Positions 14,426 to 22,616 of a DNA stretch of 33,973 nucleotides are shown here, piece by piece; the first letter of the stretch is position 1; each line of letters starts with the position of its first letter. The stretch covers positions 1 to 33,973 of the forward strand of contig NZ_CAJZAR010000108.1 of assembly GCF_914484835.1 (NCBI RefSeq), written 5' to 3'. The position numbers were made by a program, and so were the translations under genes. Under the pieces are notes generated by a model, which did no database searches, was not told the DNA's origin, and was given only the letters and a program-made list of their open reading frames with translations. This DNA comes from Paraburkholderia tropica. Lineage in GTDB: Bacteria > Pseudomonadota > Gammaproteobacteria > Burkholderiales > Burkholderiaceae.

Positions 14426-14501
14426 CACGTACCGGCCCGTGCCTTGGTAGTCTCGAGGCGATAGAAGAGCTGGACCAAAACTTTGTTTCAAGGAAATTGA
14501 A

Positions 14502-14894
14502 ATGCGTCACCGTCATGGTCTGCGGAAACTGAACCGCACGAGCAGCCACCGTCTGGCAATGCTCCGTAACATGTCCAACTCGCTCATCGAGCACGAAGTC
14601 ATCAAGACGACGCTGCCGAAGGCGAAGGAACTCCGTAAGGTTGTCGAGCCCCTCATCACGCTGGGCAAGAAGCCGTCGCTGGCAAACCGTCGTCTGGCGT
14701 TCAACCGCCTGCGCGATCGTGACTCGGTCACGAAGCTGTTCGACGTGCTCGGTCCGCGTTTCGCGAACCGTCCGGGCGGCTACCTGCGTATCCTGAAGTT
14801 CGGTTTCCGTGTTGGCGACAACGCACCGATGGCACTGGTCGAACTGCTCGACCGTCCGGAAGTCACGGAAGAGAACATCCAGGAAGCGGAATAA
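14502..14894 (+). CDS. rplQ: 50S ribosomal protein L17
   Basis: The 130-aa protein starts MRHRHGLRKLNRTSSHRLAM and contains the L17 core (LRNMSNSLIEHEVIKTTLPK). L17 lies near the tunnel exit. CAAGGAAA precedes the ATG. It is the last gene of the ribosomal cluster and is followed by two tandem hairpins, the second a strong terminator. Its 128-nt separation from rpoA by a terminator is unusual for an operon partner. Confidence 0.98.
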   Translation: MRHRHGLRKLNRTSSHRLAMLRNMSNSLIEHEVIKTTLPKAKELRKVVEPLITLGKKPSLANRRLAFNRLRDRDSVTKLFDVLGPRFANRPGGYLRILKFGFRVGDNAPMALVELLDRPEVTEENIQEAE

Positions 14895-14903
14895 GCTTTC
14901 AGT

Positions 14904-14959
14904 CGCTCAATCCCGTATTGAGCGATGTGCGAAAAAGCCAGGCCTAGCCTGGCTTTTTT
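14904..14959 (+). terminator. Terminator after rplQ (two hairpins)
   Basis: CGCTCAAT (14904-14911) pairs with ATTGAGCG (14917-14924). Eight bases later, AAAAAGCCAGGC (14932-14943) pairs with GCCTGGCTTTTT starting at 14947 around CTA, ending in six T. This closes the S10-spc-alpha transcription unit. The second stem recurs after the next gene. Confidence 0.9.
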
Positions 14960-15100
14960 GTTTTGGGCGCCTCCAGGCTGGAAACCGATCCTCGATCTGC
15001 TTGCTTAAAGACAGCGGAGCTTGACGTACTGCGACCTCGGCGCGGGATCGTCACCGTATAGTCAGGGACAGAAGCGGGCGTCGCCGGCGATGGAGGAGAC

Positions 15101-17653
15101 ATGGATCACTGGTCCCAAAATATTTTAGGATTCCATAGTAATAGTGCGCGTGAAGTAGGCAATATCGCGGCGCGTTCGGCGCTTCGATTCGTCATGGCGT
15201 GTTGCGCGATGCTTGCCGTGCTGGCGCTCGGCGCTTGCGGCAGTTCTCTCGACAGTTCAAAGTCGCCCGGCGCCCAGGCCGCAAAGCTCGGCGACAGCCT
15301 GAAGCTGAGCGTCGCGATCGATACGAACGATGCGAGCCAGGCGGGCGTGTCCTGCGCGAATCTCGGCGCGGACTGGGCGAGTTGCGCGCGCGGTCGCCTG
15401 ATCCTCGAAAATCGCGGCTCGGAGCCCGTGAGCGCGGGCGGTTGGACGCTCTATCTGCACAGCATCCGGCGCGTGCTGGCGATCGACAATGCGGCGATCG
15501 CGTGGCGTCACATCACGGGCGATCTGTATGCGCTGTCGCCGGCCCAAGGGGCGTTTACGCTGGCGCCGGGGCAGCGTCTCGAAGTGCCGTTCGTGGGCGA
15601 ATACTGGTATCGGCGCTATAGCGATTTGCTGCCGCGCGCCTACGTGGTGGTCGAGGGCGCGCCGGCAGTCGTCCTCAAGGCGAACAATACCGACGATGAA
15701 ACGCAGTACGTCGAAGGTCTGCCGCCCAACGCGGACAGCGCGGCCGATTTCGAGCAGACGCCTGCGCAGATCCTGCGCGCCCGCGCTGAGGCCGCCGCGC
15801 CGTCTGCGCAGCAGGTCGCGGCGCGCGCGGTTCCGGCCGTCCTGCGCGAGCAGGCGGGCGACGGCGATCTGAGCGTCGGCGGCGTGGCGCTCGCGGCGCC
15901 CGATCTTCAGGCTGGGCAACTGGCGGCACTTCAGGCGCGGGCATCGGCGCTCGGGCTGACGGGTACGCCGGTCGCGGTGACGGGCCGCATCGCGCCCACT
16001 GCGCTGCCCAGCGATGTGGCCGTGTCGGGCGGCTATCGCCTGACGATCGCGCGCGGCGGCGTGACCATCGACGGCTACGACGCCGCCGGCGTGTACTACG
16101 GCGTGCAGACGCTCTTTGCGCTGACGCCCGCAGGCGGCGGCCGCGTGCCCGCGCTGACGATCGAAGACGCGCCGCGCTACACGCATCGCGGCATGATGGT
16201 CGATCTCGCGCGCAACTTCCGCCATCCGGCCACGCTCGAGCGCCTGATGGACCAGATGAGCGCCTACAAGCTCAATCGCCTCCATCTGCATCTGTCCGAC
16301 GACGAAGGCTGGCGCATCCAGATTCCCGGTTTGCCCGAGCTGACCGACATCGGCGGCCAGCGCTGCCATGATCCCGACGAGAACCGCTGTCTGCTGCCGC
16401 AACTGGCCTCGGGTCCGAACAACGAATCGGGCGGCGGCTACCTGAGCCGCGCCGACTACGTGGCGCTCGTGCGCTACGCCGCGGATCGCTTCATCGAAAT
16501 CATTCCCGAAATCGACATGCCCGCCCACGAACGGGCCGCCGTGGTGGCGATGGAGGCGCGTTACCGCAAGCTGCACGCGCAGGGTGACGAGCCGGGCGCG
16601 AACGAATACCGGCTGCTCGATCCGCAGGACACCACGAACATGACGTCGGTGCAGTTCTACGACCGGCGCACGGCGCTCAATCCGTGTTCCGAGAGCGCGC
16701 GCCGCTTCGCTAACAAGGTCATCGGCGAAATCGCGGCGATGCACCGGGACGCGGGCGCGCCGCTCTCGCTCTGGCACTTCGGCGGCGACGAGGCGAAGAA
16801 CATCCTGCTCGGCTCGGGCTTCCAGGCGCTCGACGGTAGCGACGCCGGCAAGGGCCGCATCAATCTCGCGGCGCAGGACAAGCCGTGGGCGCGCTCGCCC
16901 TGGTGCGCGGCGTCGATTCAGCAAGGCAAGGTCGCTTCGGTCGACGAACTGCCCACGAAGTTCGCGACCGATGTCAGCCAGCTTGTCAGCGCCAACGGCA
17001 TCAGCGCGATGGCGGCCTGGCAGGACGGCGTCAAGCACGCCAACGGCCCGCAGGATTTCGCGACGAAAAGCGTGATGGTGACGCTTTGGGACACGCTTTA
17101 CTGGGGCGGCGCGGACACGGTTCAGTCGTGGAGCCAGAAGGGCTATCGGGGCGTTCTCGCGTTGCCGGATTACCTCTACTTCGATTTCCCGTACACGATC
17201 GATCCGCACGAGCGCGGCTACTACTGGGGCTCGCACGCGACGGACAGCTTCAAGGTCTTTTCGCTTGCGCCCGACAATCTACCGCAGAACGCCGAGATCA
17301 TGCCCGATCGCGACGGCAAGCCGTTCGAGATCACGACTGCGGGCACGGCGCCGCACATCGAGGGCATGCAGGGGCAGGCGTGGGCCGAGGTGATCCGCAA
17401 CGACCAACTGTTCGAGTACATGGTGTATCCGCGTCTGCTTGCGCTGGCCGAGCGCGCCTGGCACCGCGCGCCCTGGGAACTGCCGTATCGGGTGGGCGAG
17501 CGCTTCAAGCTCGGCGAGACCGACAAGGTCGACAAGGCCGCGCTGGCGCAGGACTGGGCCGCGTTCATGCGCGTGCTCGAGACGCGCGAGATTGCCAAAC
17601 TTCAGCGCTCGGGCGCGGTTGTGCGGCCGTCGCTCAGACTTTCCGGCAACTAA
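15101..17653 (+). CDS. Beta-N-acetylhexosaminidase lipoprotein, GH20 family
   Basis: The 850-aa protein would remove terminal GlcNAc from chitin-derived or peptidoglycan-derived glycans. A strong GGAGGAG (15092-15098) sets the start. A 31-residue N-region precedes a hydrophobic signal ending LALGAC, so C46 is the likely lipidated residue. Residues about 65-205 resemble the carbohydrate-binding N-domain of chitobiases. About 265-345 is the alpha/beta GH20b domain, and about 360-750 the TIM barrel. The catalytic motif HFGGDE has the Asp-Glu pair at D563-E564, and LHLHLSDDEGWR lies upstream in the barrel. A small C-terminal domain follows. The gene stands alone between two near-identical terminators. 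Substrate is not decided by sequence. Confidence 0.9.
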   Translation: MDHWSQNILGFHSNSAREVGNIAARSALRFVMACCAMLAVLALGACGSSLDSSKSPGAQAAKLGDSLKLSVAIDTNDASQAGVSCANLGADWASCARGRLILENRGSEPVSAGGWTLYLHSIRRVLAIDNAAIAWRHITGDLYALSPAQGAFTLAPGQRLEVPFVGEYWYRRYSDLLPRAYVVVEGAPAVVLKANNTDDETQYVEGLPPNADSAADFEQTPAQILRARAEAAAPSAQQVAARAVPAVLREQAGDGDLSVGGVALAAPDLQAGQLAALQARASALGLTGTPVAVTGRIAPTALPSDVAVSGGYRLTIARGGVTIDGYDAAGVYYGVQTLFALTPAGGGRVPALTIEDAPRYTHRGMMVDLARNFRHPATLERLMDQMSAYKLNRLHLHLSDDEGWRIQIPGLPELTDIGGQRCHDPDENRCLLPQLASGPNNESGGGYLSRADYVALVRYAADRFIEIIPEIDMPAHERAAVVAMEARYRKLHAQGDEPGANEYRLLDPQDTTNMTSVQFYDRRTALNPCSESARRFANKVIGEIAAMHRDAGAPLSLWHFGGDEAKNILLGSGFQALDGSDAGKGRINLAAQDKPWARSPWCAASIQQGKVASVDELPTKFATDVSQLVSANGISAMAAWQDGVKHANGPQDFATKSVMVTLWDTLYWGGADTVQSWSQKGYRGVLALPDYLYFDFPYTIDPHERGYYWGSHATDSFKVFSLAPDNLPQNAEIMPDRDGKPFEITTAGTAPHIEGMQGQAWAEVIRNDQLFEYMVYPRLLALAERAWHRAPWELPYRVGERFKLGETDKVDKAALAQDWAAFMRVLETREIAKLQRSGAVVRPSLRLSGN

Positions 17654-17691
17654 CGGATCTCGCACGATTCCGCGCTGAGCGAGGCGCGCGC

Positions 17692-17722
17692 AAGCCAGGC
17701 CTGTCACCAAGCCTGGCTTTTT
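17692..17722 (+). terminator. Terminator after the GH20 gene
   Basis: AAGCCAGGC (17692-17700) pairs with GCCTGGCTT (17711-17719), followed by further T to 17722. The two arms match those of the rplQ terminator (AAGCCAGGCCT and AGCCTGGCTTTTT shared), with a longer loop here. Confidence 0.8.
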
Positions 17723-17915
17723 CCGTTGCGCGCGTGGAATAAAGCGCGAGCCGCCGCGTTTGCCTGGTTGGCCCCGCCTTGTTGGCTTCGCTGCCGCGGA
17801 GTGCATGAACGAAGCCAATCGATGGCGGTGGTACGATAACGTCCTGCCTCAAGTCCCCGGCCTTTCGCGTGCGTACGTACGCGGCGGCGCGCGGGACGCC
17901 CAGCCGGAGTTCGCC

Positions 17916-18248
17916 GTGACCCTCAATGTGACCCTGATGCTGACCACGGTGCCCGACGAGGACACCGCCGACAAGCTCGCTTCCGCGGCACTCGCGGTGC
18001 GGCTCGCGGCCTGCGTGACGCGGCTCGGCGCCGTGCATTCGCAGTATCACTGGCAGGGCAAGATCGAGTCCGGCAGCGAGATCCAGCTGCTTTTCAAGAC
18101 GAGCCTCGCCCGCGCGGCCGAGCTCGAACAGTTCATCCAGACCCAGCATCCCTACGACACGCCCGAGATCCTCGCCTGGCAGGCGACGGCGTCGACCGCT
18201 TACGGGCAGTGGGTCAATACCGAAACCCAGCGTCCCCTCCATGTCTAA
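17916..18248 (+). CDS. cutA: Divalent-cation tolerance protein CutA
   Basis: The core NVTLMLTTVPDEDTADKLAS and the motif LAACVTRLGAVHSQYHWQGK, followed by the conserved LLFKTS, identify CutA1, a small trimeric protein linked to copper tolerance in E. coli. Starting at GTG 17916 (with GGAG just upstream) gives 110 aa, the family size. The frame is open further up, with an ATG at 17805 (147 aa) and a TTG at 17760. That extension (MNEANRWRWYDNVLPQ...) is unlike CutA and has a badly spaced ribosome-binding site. The gene overlaps dsbD by 8 nt, the same pairing as in E. coli. Confidence 0.85.
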   Translation: MTLNVTLMLTTVPDEDTADKLASAALAVRLAACVTRLGAVHSQYHWQGKIESGSEIQLLFKTSLARAAELEQFIQTQHPYDTPEILAWQATASTAYGQWVNTETQRPLHV

Positions 18249-20184
18249 CCGCTTCGATCGGCGCCTGCGCGCCGCGCCGTACGCTTCGCCGTTGGCCTCG
18301 CTGTTGTCGTTCTTCGCGCTTGTGGTCTGCGTGCTGCCGCTGCTGTTCGGCGCGTCGCCCGCGCATGCCGACGACGACTTCCTGCCGCCCGACCAGGCCT
18401 TCACGTTCAGCGCGAGCGAAGAGCCGGGCATGGTCGACGTGCACTTCAAGATCGCCGACGGCTACTACATGTACCGCGAGCGTTTCGCGTTCGAGGCGCA
18501 GAACGGCGCGACGATCGGCGATGCGCAGATTCCGCCCGGTCACGTGAAGTTCGATCCGACGTTCAACAAGAACGTCGAGACCTACCGCAAGGAGCTGACG
18601 ATCCGCGTGCCGGTGAAGCAGGCGAGCGGCGCGTTCGATCTCACGGTGACGTCGCAGGGGTGCGCCGATGCGGGCATCTGCTATCCGCCCGCGCAGCACG
18701 TTTATCACGTGAGTGGCGCGGCGCTGCAGGCGGCGAATGCGTCGACGAACGCCACGAACGCTACGAGCGCGACTACGACCACCGCAGCAGCAGCAGCCAC
18801 CACCGGCAGCACCGAAGAACCCTGGTACGAACGCGCCACGAGCGCCGACTACGCGCAATCGCTGCTGCAAGGCGGCGGCTTCTTCGCGGTGATCGGCCTT
18901 TACTTCGTCGCGGGCATGGTCCTGAGCCTGCTGCCCTGTTCGTATCCGATGATCCCGATCCTCTCGGCGATCATCGTCGGCGAGGGCGCGCAGGTGACGC
19001 GCTCGCGCGGCTTCGCGCTCTCGTTCGTCTACGTGCTCGGCATGGCGCTCGTCTACACGGTGCTCGGCATCGCGGCCGCGCTGGTCGGCCAGAGTCTGGG
19101 CGCGTGGCTGCAGAATCCGTGGGTGCTCGGCGTGTTCGCCGTGCTGCTCACCGCGTTCGCCGTGATGCTGATCGCGGGCTACGACATCGCGCTGCCGCAG
19201 CGCTGGCAGGACGGCGCCTCGCGCGCGTCGCAGGGCCGTTCGGGCGGCAAGTTCGCCGCCGTCGCCGTGATGGGCGCGCTCTCCGCGCTCGTGGTGGGCG
19301 CGTGCATGACGGCGCCGCTGTTCGCCGTGCTCGCGTTCATCGCGCACACGGGCAACGCGGTGCTCGGCGGCGCGGCGCTGTTCGCGATGGGCATCGGCCT
19401 CGGCGTGCCGCTGATGATTCTCGGTCTCGGCGCGGGCACGCTGCTGCCGCGCGCGGGCACGTGGATGGACGGCGTGAAGGTGTTCTTCGGCGTCGTGCTG
19501 CTGGCCGCCGCGCTGTGGATCGTCTGGCCGGTGCTGGGCGCGACCGCGCAAATGCTGCTCGCCGCGCTCTGGCTGCTACTGGCCGCCGCCGCGCTGGGCC
19601 TGTTCACACCGAATGCGGGCGCAACCAATGTGTGGCGGCGTCTCGGACGCGGTCTCGGCGCCGCATTCGCGATCTGGGCAGCGACGCTGATCGTCGGTCT
19701 CGCGGCGGGCTCGGTTGATCCGCTGCGTCCGCTTGCGGTGCTCGCCGCGCGCTCGGGAGGCGCCGGCGAGGCGGTAGCGGGTGCGCAGCCGGGCGCGTCC
19801 ACGAATGGCGCGGATGCGCTCGCGTTCGCGCCCGTGCGTTCGTCGGCGCAACTCGACGCGGCGCTCAAGTCGGCGGGCAAGCCCACGATGCTCGACTTCT
19901 ACGCGGACTGGTGCGTGAGCTGCAAGGAGATGGAGAAGTTCACGTTCAGCGACGCGCGCGTGCAGGCGCGTCTCGCGCAGCTCGGCCTGCTGCGCGCCGA
20001 CGTGACCGCGAACAGTCCCGACGATCAGGCGCTGCTCAAGCGCTTCGGTTTGTTCGGGCCGCCGGGCATCATCTTCTTCGATGCTCAGGGCAACGAAGTG
20101 CTGCGCGTGGTCGGTTACGAGAACGCCGACAAATTCCTCGCGCGGCTCGATCGCGTGGTCCCGGCGGCGGGCACGCAGTCGTAA
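18241..20184 (+). CDS. dsbD: Thiol:disulfide interchange protein DsbD
   Basis: DsbD carries electrons from cytoplasmic thioredoxin across the inner membrane to periplasmic partners such as DsbC and cytochrome c maturation thiols. The 647-aa product has a signal peptide ending near residue 43 (SPAHA) and an alpha domain with the redox pair C141 and C147 (GCADAGICYPP). The eight-helix beta domain has C233 (LLPCSYPMIPIL) and C355 (GACMTAPLF). The C-terminal thioredoxin-like gamma domain has WCVSC (C558, C561). All six redox cysteines are present. A Thr/Ala/Asn linker at about 164-195 makes it longer than the 565-aa E. coli protein. Its start lies inside the end of cutA. Confidence 0.96.
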   Translation: MSNRFDRRLRAAPYASPLASLLSFFALVVCVLPLLFGASPAHADDDFLPPDQAFTFSASEEPGMVDVHFKIADGYYMYRERFAFEAQNGATIGDAQIPPGHVKFDPTFNKNVETYRKELTIRVPVKQASGAFDLTVTSQGCADAGICYPPAQHVYHVSGAALQAANASTNATNATSATTTTAAAAATTGSTEEPWYERATSADYAQSLLQGGGFFAVIGLYFVAGMVLSLLPCSYPMIPILSAIIVGEGAQVTRSRGFALSFVYVLGMALVYTVLGIAAALVGQSLGAWLQNPWVLGVFAVLLTAFAVMLIAGYDIALPQRWQDGASRASQGRSGGKFAAVAVMGALSALVVGACMTAPLFAVLAFIAHTGNAVLGGAALFAMGIGLGVPLMILGLGAGTLLPRAGTWMDGVKVFFGVVLLAAALWIVWPVLGATAQMLLAALWLLLAAAALGLFTPNAGATNVWRRLGRGLGAAFAIWAATLIVGLAAGSVDPLRPLAVLAARSGGAGEAVAGAQPGASTNGADALAFAPVRSSAQLDAALKSAGKPTMLDFYADWCVSCKEMEKFTFSDARVQARLAQLGLLRADVTANSPDDQALLKRFGLFGPPGIIFFDAQGNEVLRVVGYENADKFLARLDRVVPAAGTQS

Positions 20185-20225
20185 GCCGCGCGTATCGACA
20201 CGCATCGCCGCAAGCCGCAAAAATG

Positions 20226-20253
20226 AAAAAAGCCCCGGAAACCGGGGCTTTTT
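20226..20253. terminator. Bidirectional terminator between dsbD and hemB
   Basis: GCCCCGG (20232-20238) pairs with CCGGGGC (20242-20248) around AAA, with six A before and five T after. The A-run serves as the T-run for the minus strand, so the element can end both dsbD and the converging hemB transcript. Confidence 0.9.
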
Positions 20254-20280
20254 CGCATCTGAACGCGGTGAGCTCGTCGC

Positions 20281-21279
<999 letters not shown>

Positions 21280-21405
21280 GTCGGCGGATATCTCGAATCG
21301 GGGCGGCGGGCCAAGGCTGAAAACCAGCCGCGGTCGCGCGTGCAATTCATTTGCAATTGCTTGAAATGGAACCGCGCCGTGGGCGCAGGAAACTTTTCAG
21401 GACAA

Positions 21406-21414
21406 TGGTATATC
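21406..21414 (+). promoter_or_regulatory. Candidate extended -10 promoter of the small RNA, with palindrome
   Basis: TGG followed by TATATC (21409-21414) fits the TGn-TATAAT extended -10 pattern (hexamer four of six). No good -35 lies 16-18 bp upstream, which extended -10 promoters can do without. The element falls inside the 13-bp inverted repeat 21407-21419 (GGTAT, 3-nt centre, ATACC), which on the minus strand also offers TATGAT, a possible hemB -10. Start point would be near 21421. Confidence 0.4.
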
Positions 21415-21420
21415 ATACCG

Positions 21421-21529
21421 ATCGAGCGAGGCGCCTTGCGCCAGACTCCCCGCTTCTCCTCCCTGAGCGGGTGCCTGTCGTTTTTCGATAAGGCTGTTTA
21501 GCCCGCCGGCACTTACGGCGGGTTTTTTT
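21421..21529 (+). ncRNA. Putative small RNA upstream of hemB
   Basis: A + strand transcript is implied by a strong intrinsic terminator (21502-21529) with no + strand gene before it: hemB and engB are both on the minus strand. The interval folds into three stems. GGCGC 21430-21434 pairs with GCGCC 21438-21442. CCCGCT 21449-21454 pairs with AGCGGG 21466-21471 around an 11-nt loop reading TCTCCTCCCTG. The terminator is third. The CTCCTCCC loop is complementary to Shine-Dalgarno sequences, typical of sRNAs that pair with ribosome-binding sites. From memory, a Burkholderia cenocepacia sRNA called NcS27 lies upstream of hemB and has C-rich loops; homology cannot be checked here. The 5' end is an estimate. 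Confidence 0.65.
21502..21529 (+). terminator. Terminator of the putative small RNA
   Basis: CCCGCCG (21502-21508) pairs with CGGCGGG (21516-21522) across a 7-nt loop and is followed by seven T (21523-21529). It is oriented for + strand transcription only; on the minus strand no T-run follows the stem. Confidence 0.9.
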
Positions 21530-21717
21530 ATGCACAGTCGAAAACGTGCATTACGCATATTCTGGACGTCGCGCACGGTGTGCCGGGCGGCCTTTATGTG
21601 GGCTGCCGCACACTCACGCAGAGAAAAATCGGGATGGACCCGCCGGATGGCGGCGGCGCGCCCCGCGGCGTTGCTGCGCGGGGCCTGCGCCGATACTGCG
21701 GAGGAGCCGGGGCCCGC

Positions 21718-22380
21718 TTACGCGCCGGCTTTGGGGGTGGTGTCGCCGAGGCTGACCTGGGGCACGATCCAGCTTTCGATGACCGCGTGCGCCTCGTCGA
21801 GCCCGACACGCTTGAGCGCCGAAAAGAGCTGCGCGCTCAGCTTGCCCTGATAGCCCTGCTGACGGTATTCGTCGAACGCCTTGTTCGTCGTGCGCAGCGC
21901 GAGCACGCTTTCCTGACGCGTCAATTTGTCGCATTTTGTCAGGAGTGCGTGGATCGGCTTACCGGTGGGCGCGAACCACTCGATCATGCGGCAGTCCAGT
22001 TCGGTCAGCGGACGGCGCGCGTCCATCATCATCACGAGGCCGCTCAGTTGCGCGCGCGTCTGCAGATACACCGAGAGCAGATGCTGCCAGTGCTGCTTGG
22101 CCGCTTCCGGCACTTCGGCGTAACCGTAGCCGGGCAAGTCGACCAGATAGCCGGACGGATCGTCGGCGAGACCCACCGAGAAATAGTTGATGTGCTGCGT
22201 GCGGCCGGGCGTCTTCGACGCGAAGGCGAGGCGCTTCTGGTTGCACAGCAGATTGATCGCAGTCGATTTGCCCGCATTCGAGCGGCCGGCGAACGCCACT
22301 TCCGGCCGCGCCGTGGCGGGCAGGTCGCGTAAATGATTCACCGTCGTGAAGAAACGGGCTTGATGCAGCAGGAAGGCCAT
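21718..22380 (-). CDS. engB: Ribosome biogenesis GTP-binding protein EngB (YihA/YsxC)
   Basis: EngB is a GTPase needed for large-subunit assembly and cell cycle progress. From ATG 22380 the product is 220 aa (MAFLLHQARFFTTVNHLRDL). The frame opens upstream to 22506, but that part has no family resemblance. G1 is GRSNAGKST (32-40), with the asparagine-serine variant usual in EngB; G3 is DLPGYGYA (81-88); G4 is TKCD (148-151). The ribosome-binding site is weak. It is divergent from the cytochrome c4 gene, sharing a 236-nt regulatory gap. Confidence 0.95.
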   Translation of the reverse strand: MAFLLHQARFFTTVNHLRDLPATARPEVAFAGRSNAGKSTAINLLCNQKRLAFASKTPGRTQHINYFSVGLADDPSGYLVDLPGYGYAEVPEAAKQHWQHLLSVYLQTRAQLSGLVMMMDARRPLTELDCRMIEWFAPTGKPIHALLTKCDKLTRQESVLALRTTNKAFDEYRQQGYQGKLSAQLFSALKRVGLDEAHAVIESWIVPQVSLGDTTPKAGA

Positions 22381-22497
22381 CTGTAGGACCACATTATGAA
22401 ATAACGAGGCGGCTGACCTACCTCGCCCGGAGACGCCCGGGAACGATATGGAGATATCGGGGAGAGGCCCGACTGGCGCGGTTGCGCCTTGCGCGCT

Positions 22498-22507
22498 ATT
22501 GTACAAT
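22498..22507. promoter_or_regulatory. Palindromic -10 element between engB and cytochrome c4
   Basis: ATTGTACAAT is a perfect 10-bp palindrome that presents TACAAT (five of six -10 consensus) on both strands, at 22502-22507 (+) and 22498-22503 (-). It could serve the + strand cytochrome gene (110 nt downstream) and the minus strand engB. Neither strand has a convincing -35 at 16-18 bp, so this is tentative. Confidence 0.35.
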
Positions 22508-22616
22508 GCGACGGTTTACTGAAGACCCGTGAGGCCGGCGCGGGCTTTTCGAGCGAGATCGGTCGCCGTCGTACATTGCAGAACCTGATTCCCACAAGAC
22601 GAAACAAGGTGCGCGA

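Larger units (their letters stand above)
21280..21717. other. hemB-engB intergenic interval
   Basis: Between two minus-strand genes, this 438-nt stretch holds an extended -10 and palindrome (21406-21419), a probable + strand small RNA (21421-21529) ending in a strong terminator, and a GC-rich remainder (21530-21717). That remainder has a perfect 8-bp hairpin, GCCCCGCG 21660-21667 with CGCGGGGC 21677-21684, just downstream of the engB stop. A T-run on the minus strand around 21625-21630 could help end engB. No coding frame here is convincing. Confidence 0.6.

Noticed and set aside
15021..15062. TTGACG and TATAGT ahead of the GH20 gene as a promoter
   Set aside because: The hexamers are 30 bp apart, too far for one sigma-70 promoter, and neither has a good partner at 16-18 bp.
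15257..17236. A 659-codon frame on the minus strand opposite the GH20 gene
   Set aside because: The GH20 domains on the + strand are unambiguous. The antisense product shows no domain and has Arg-rich shadow composition.
17760..17915. N-terminal extension of cutA
   Set aside because: The frame is open to 17760, but the extra residues do not resemble CutA and the ATG at 17805 has a poorly spaced ribosome-binding site; the GTG at 17916 gives the family length.
22381..22506. 42-residue N-terminal extension of engB
   Set aside because: It lies in the divergent regulatory gap and covers the palindromic -10 element; EngB proteins normally begin close to the MAFLLHQARFF segment.
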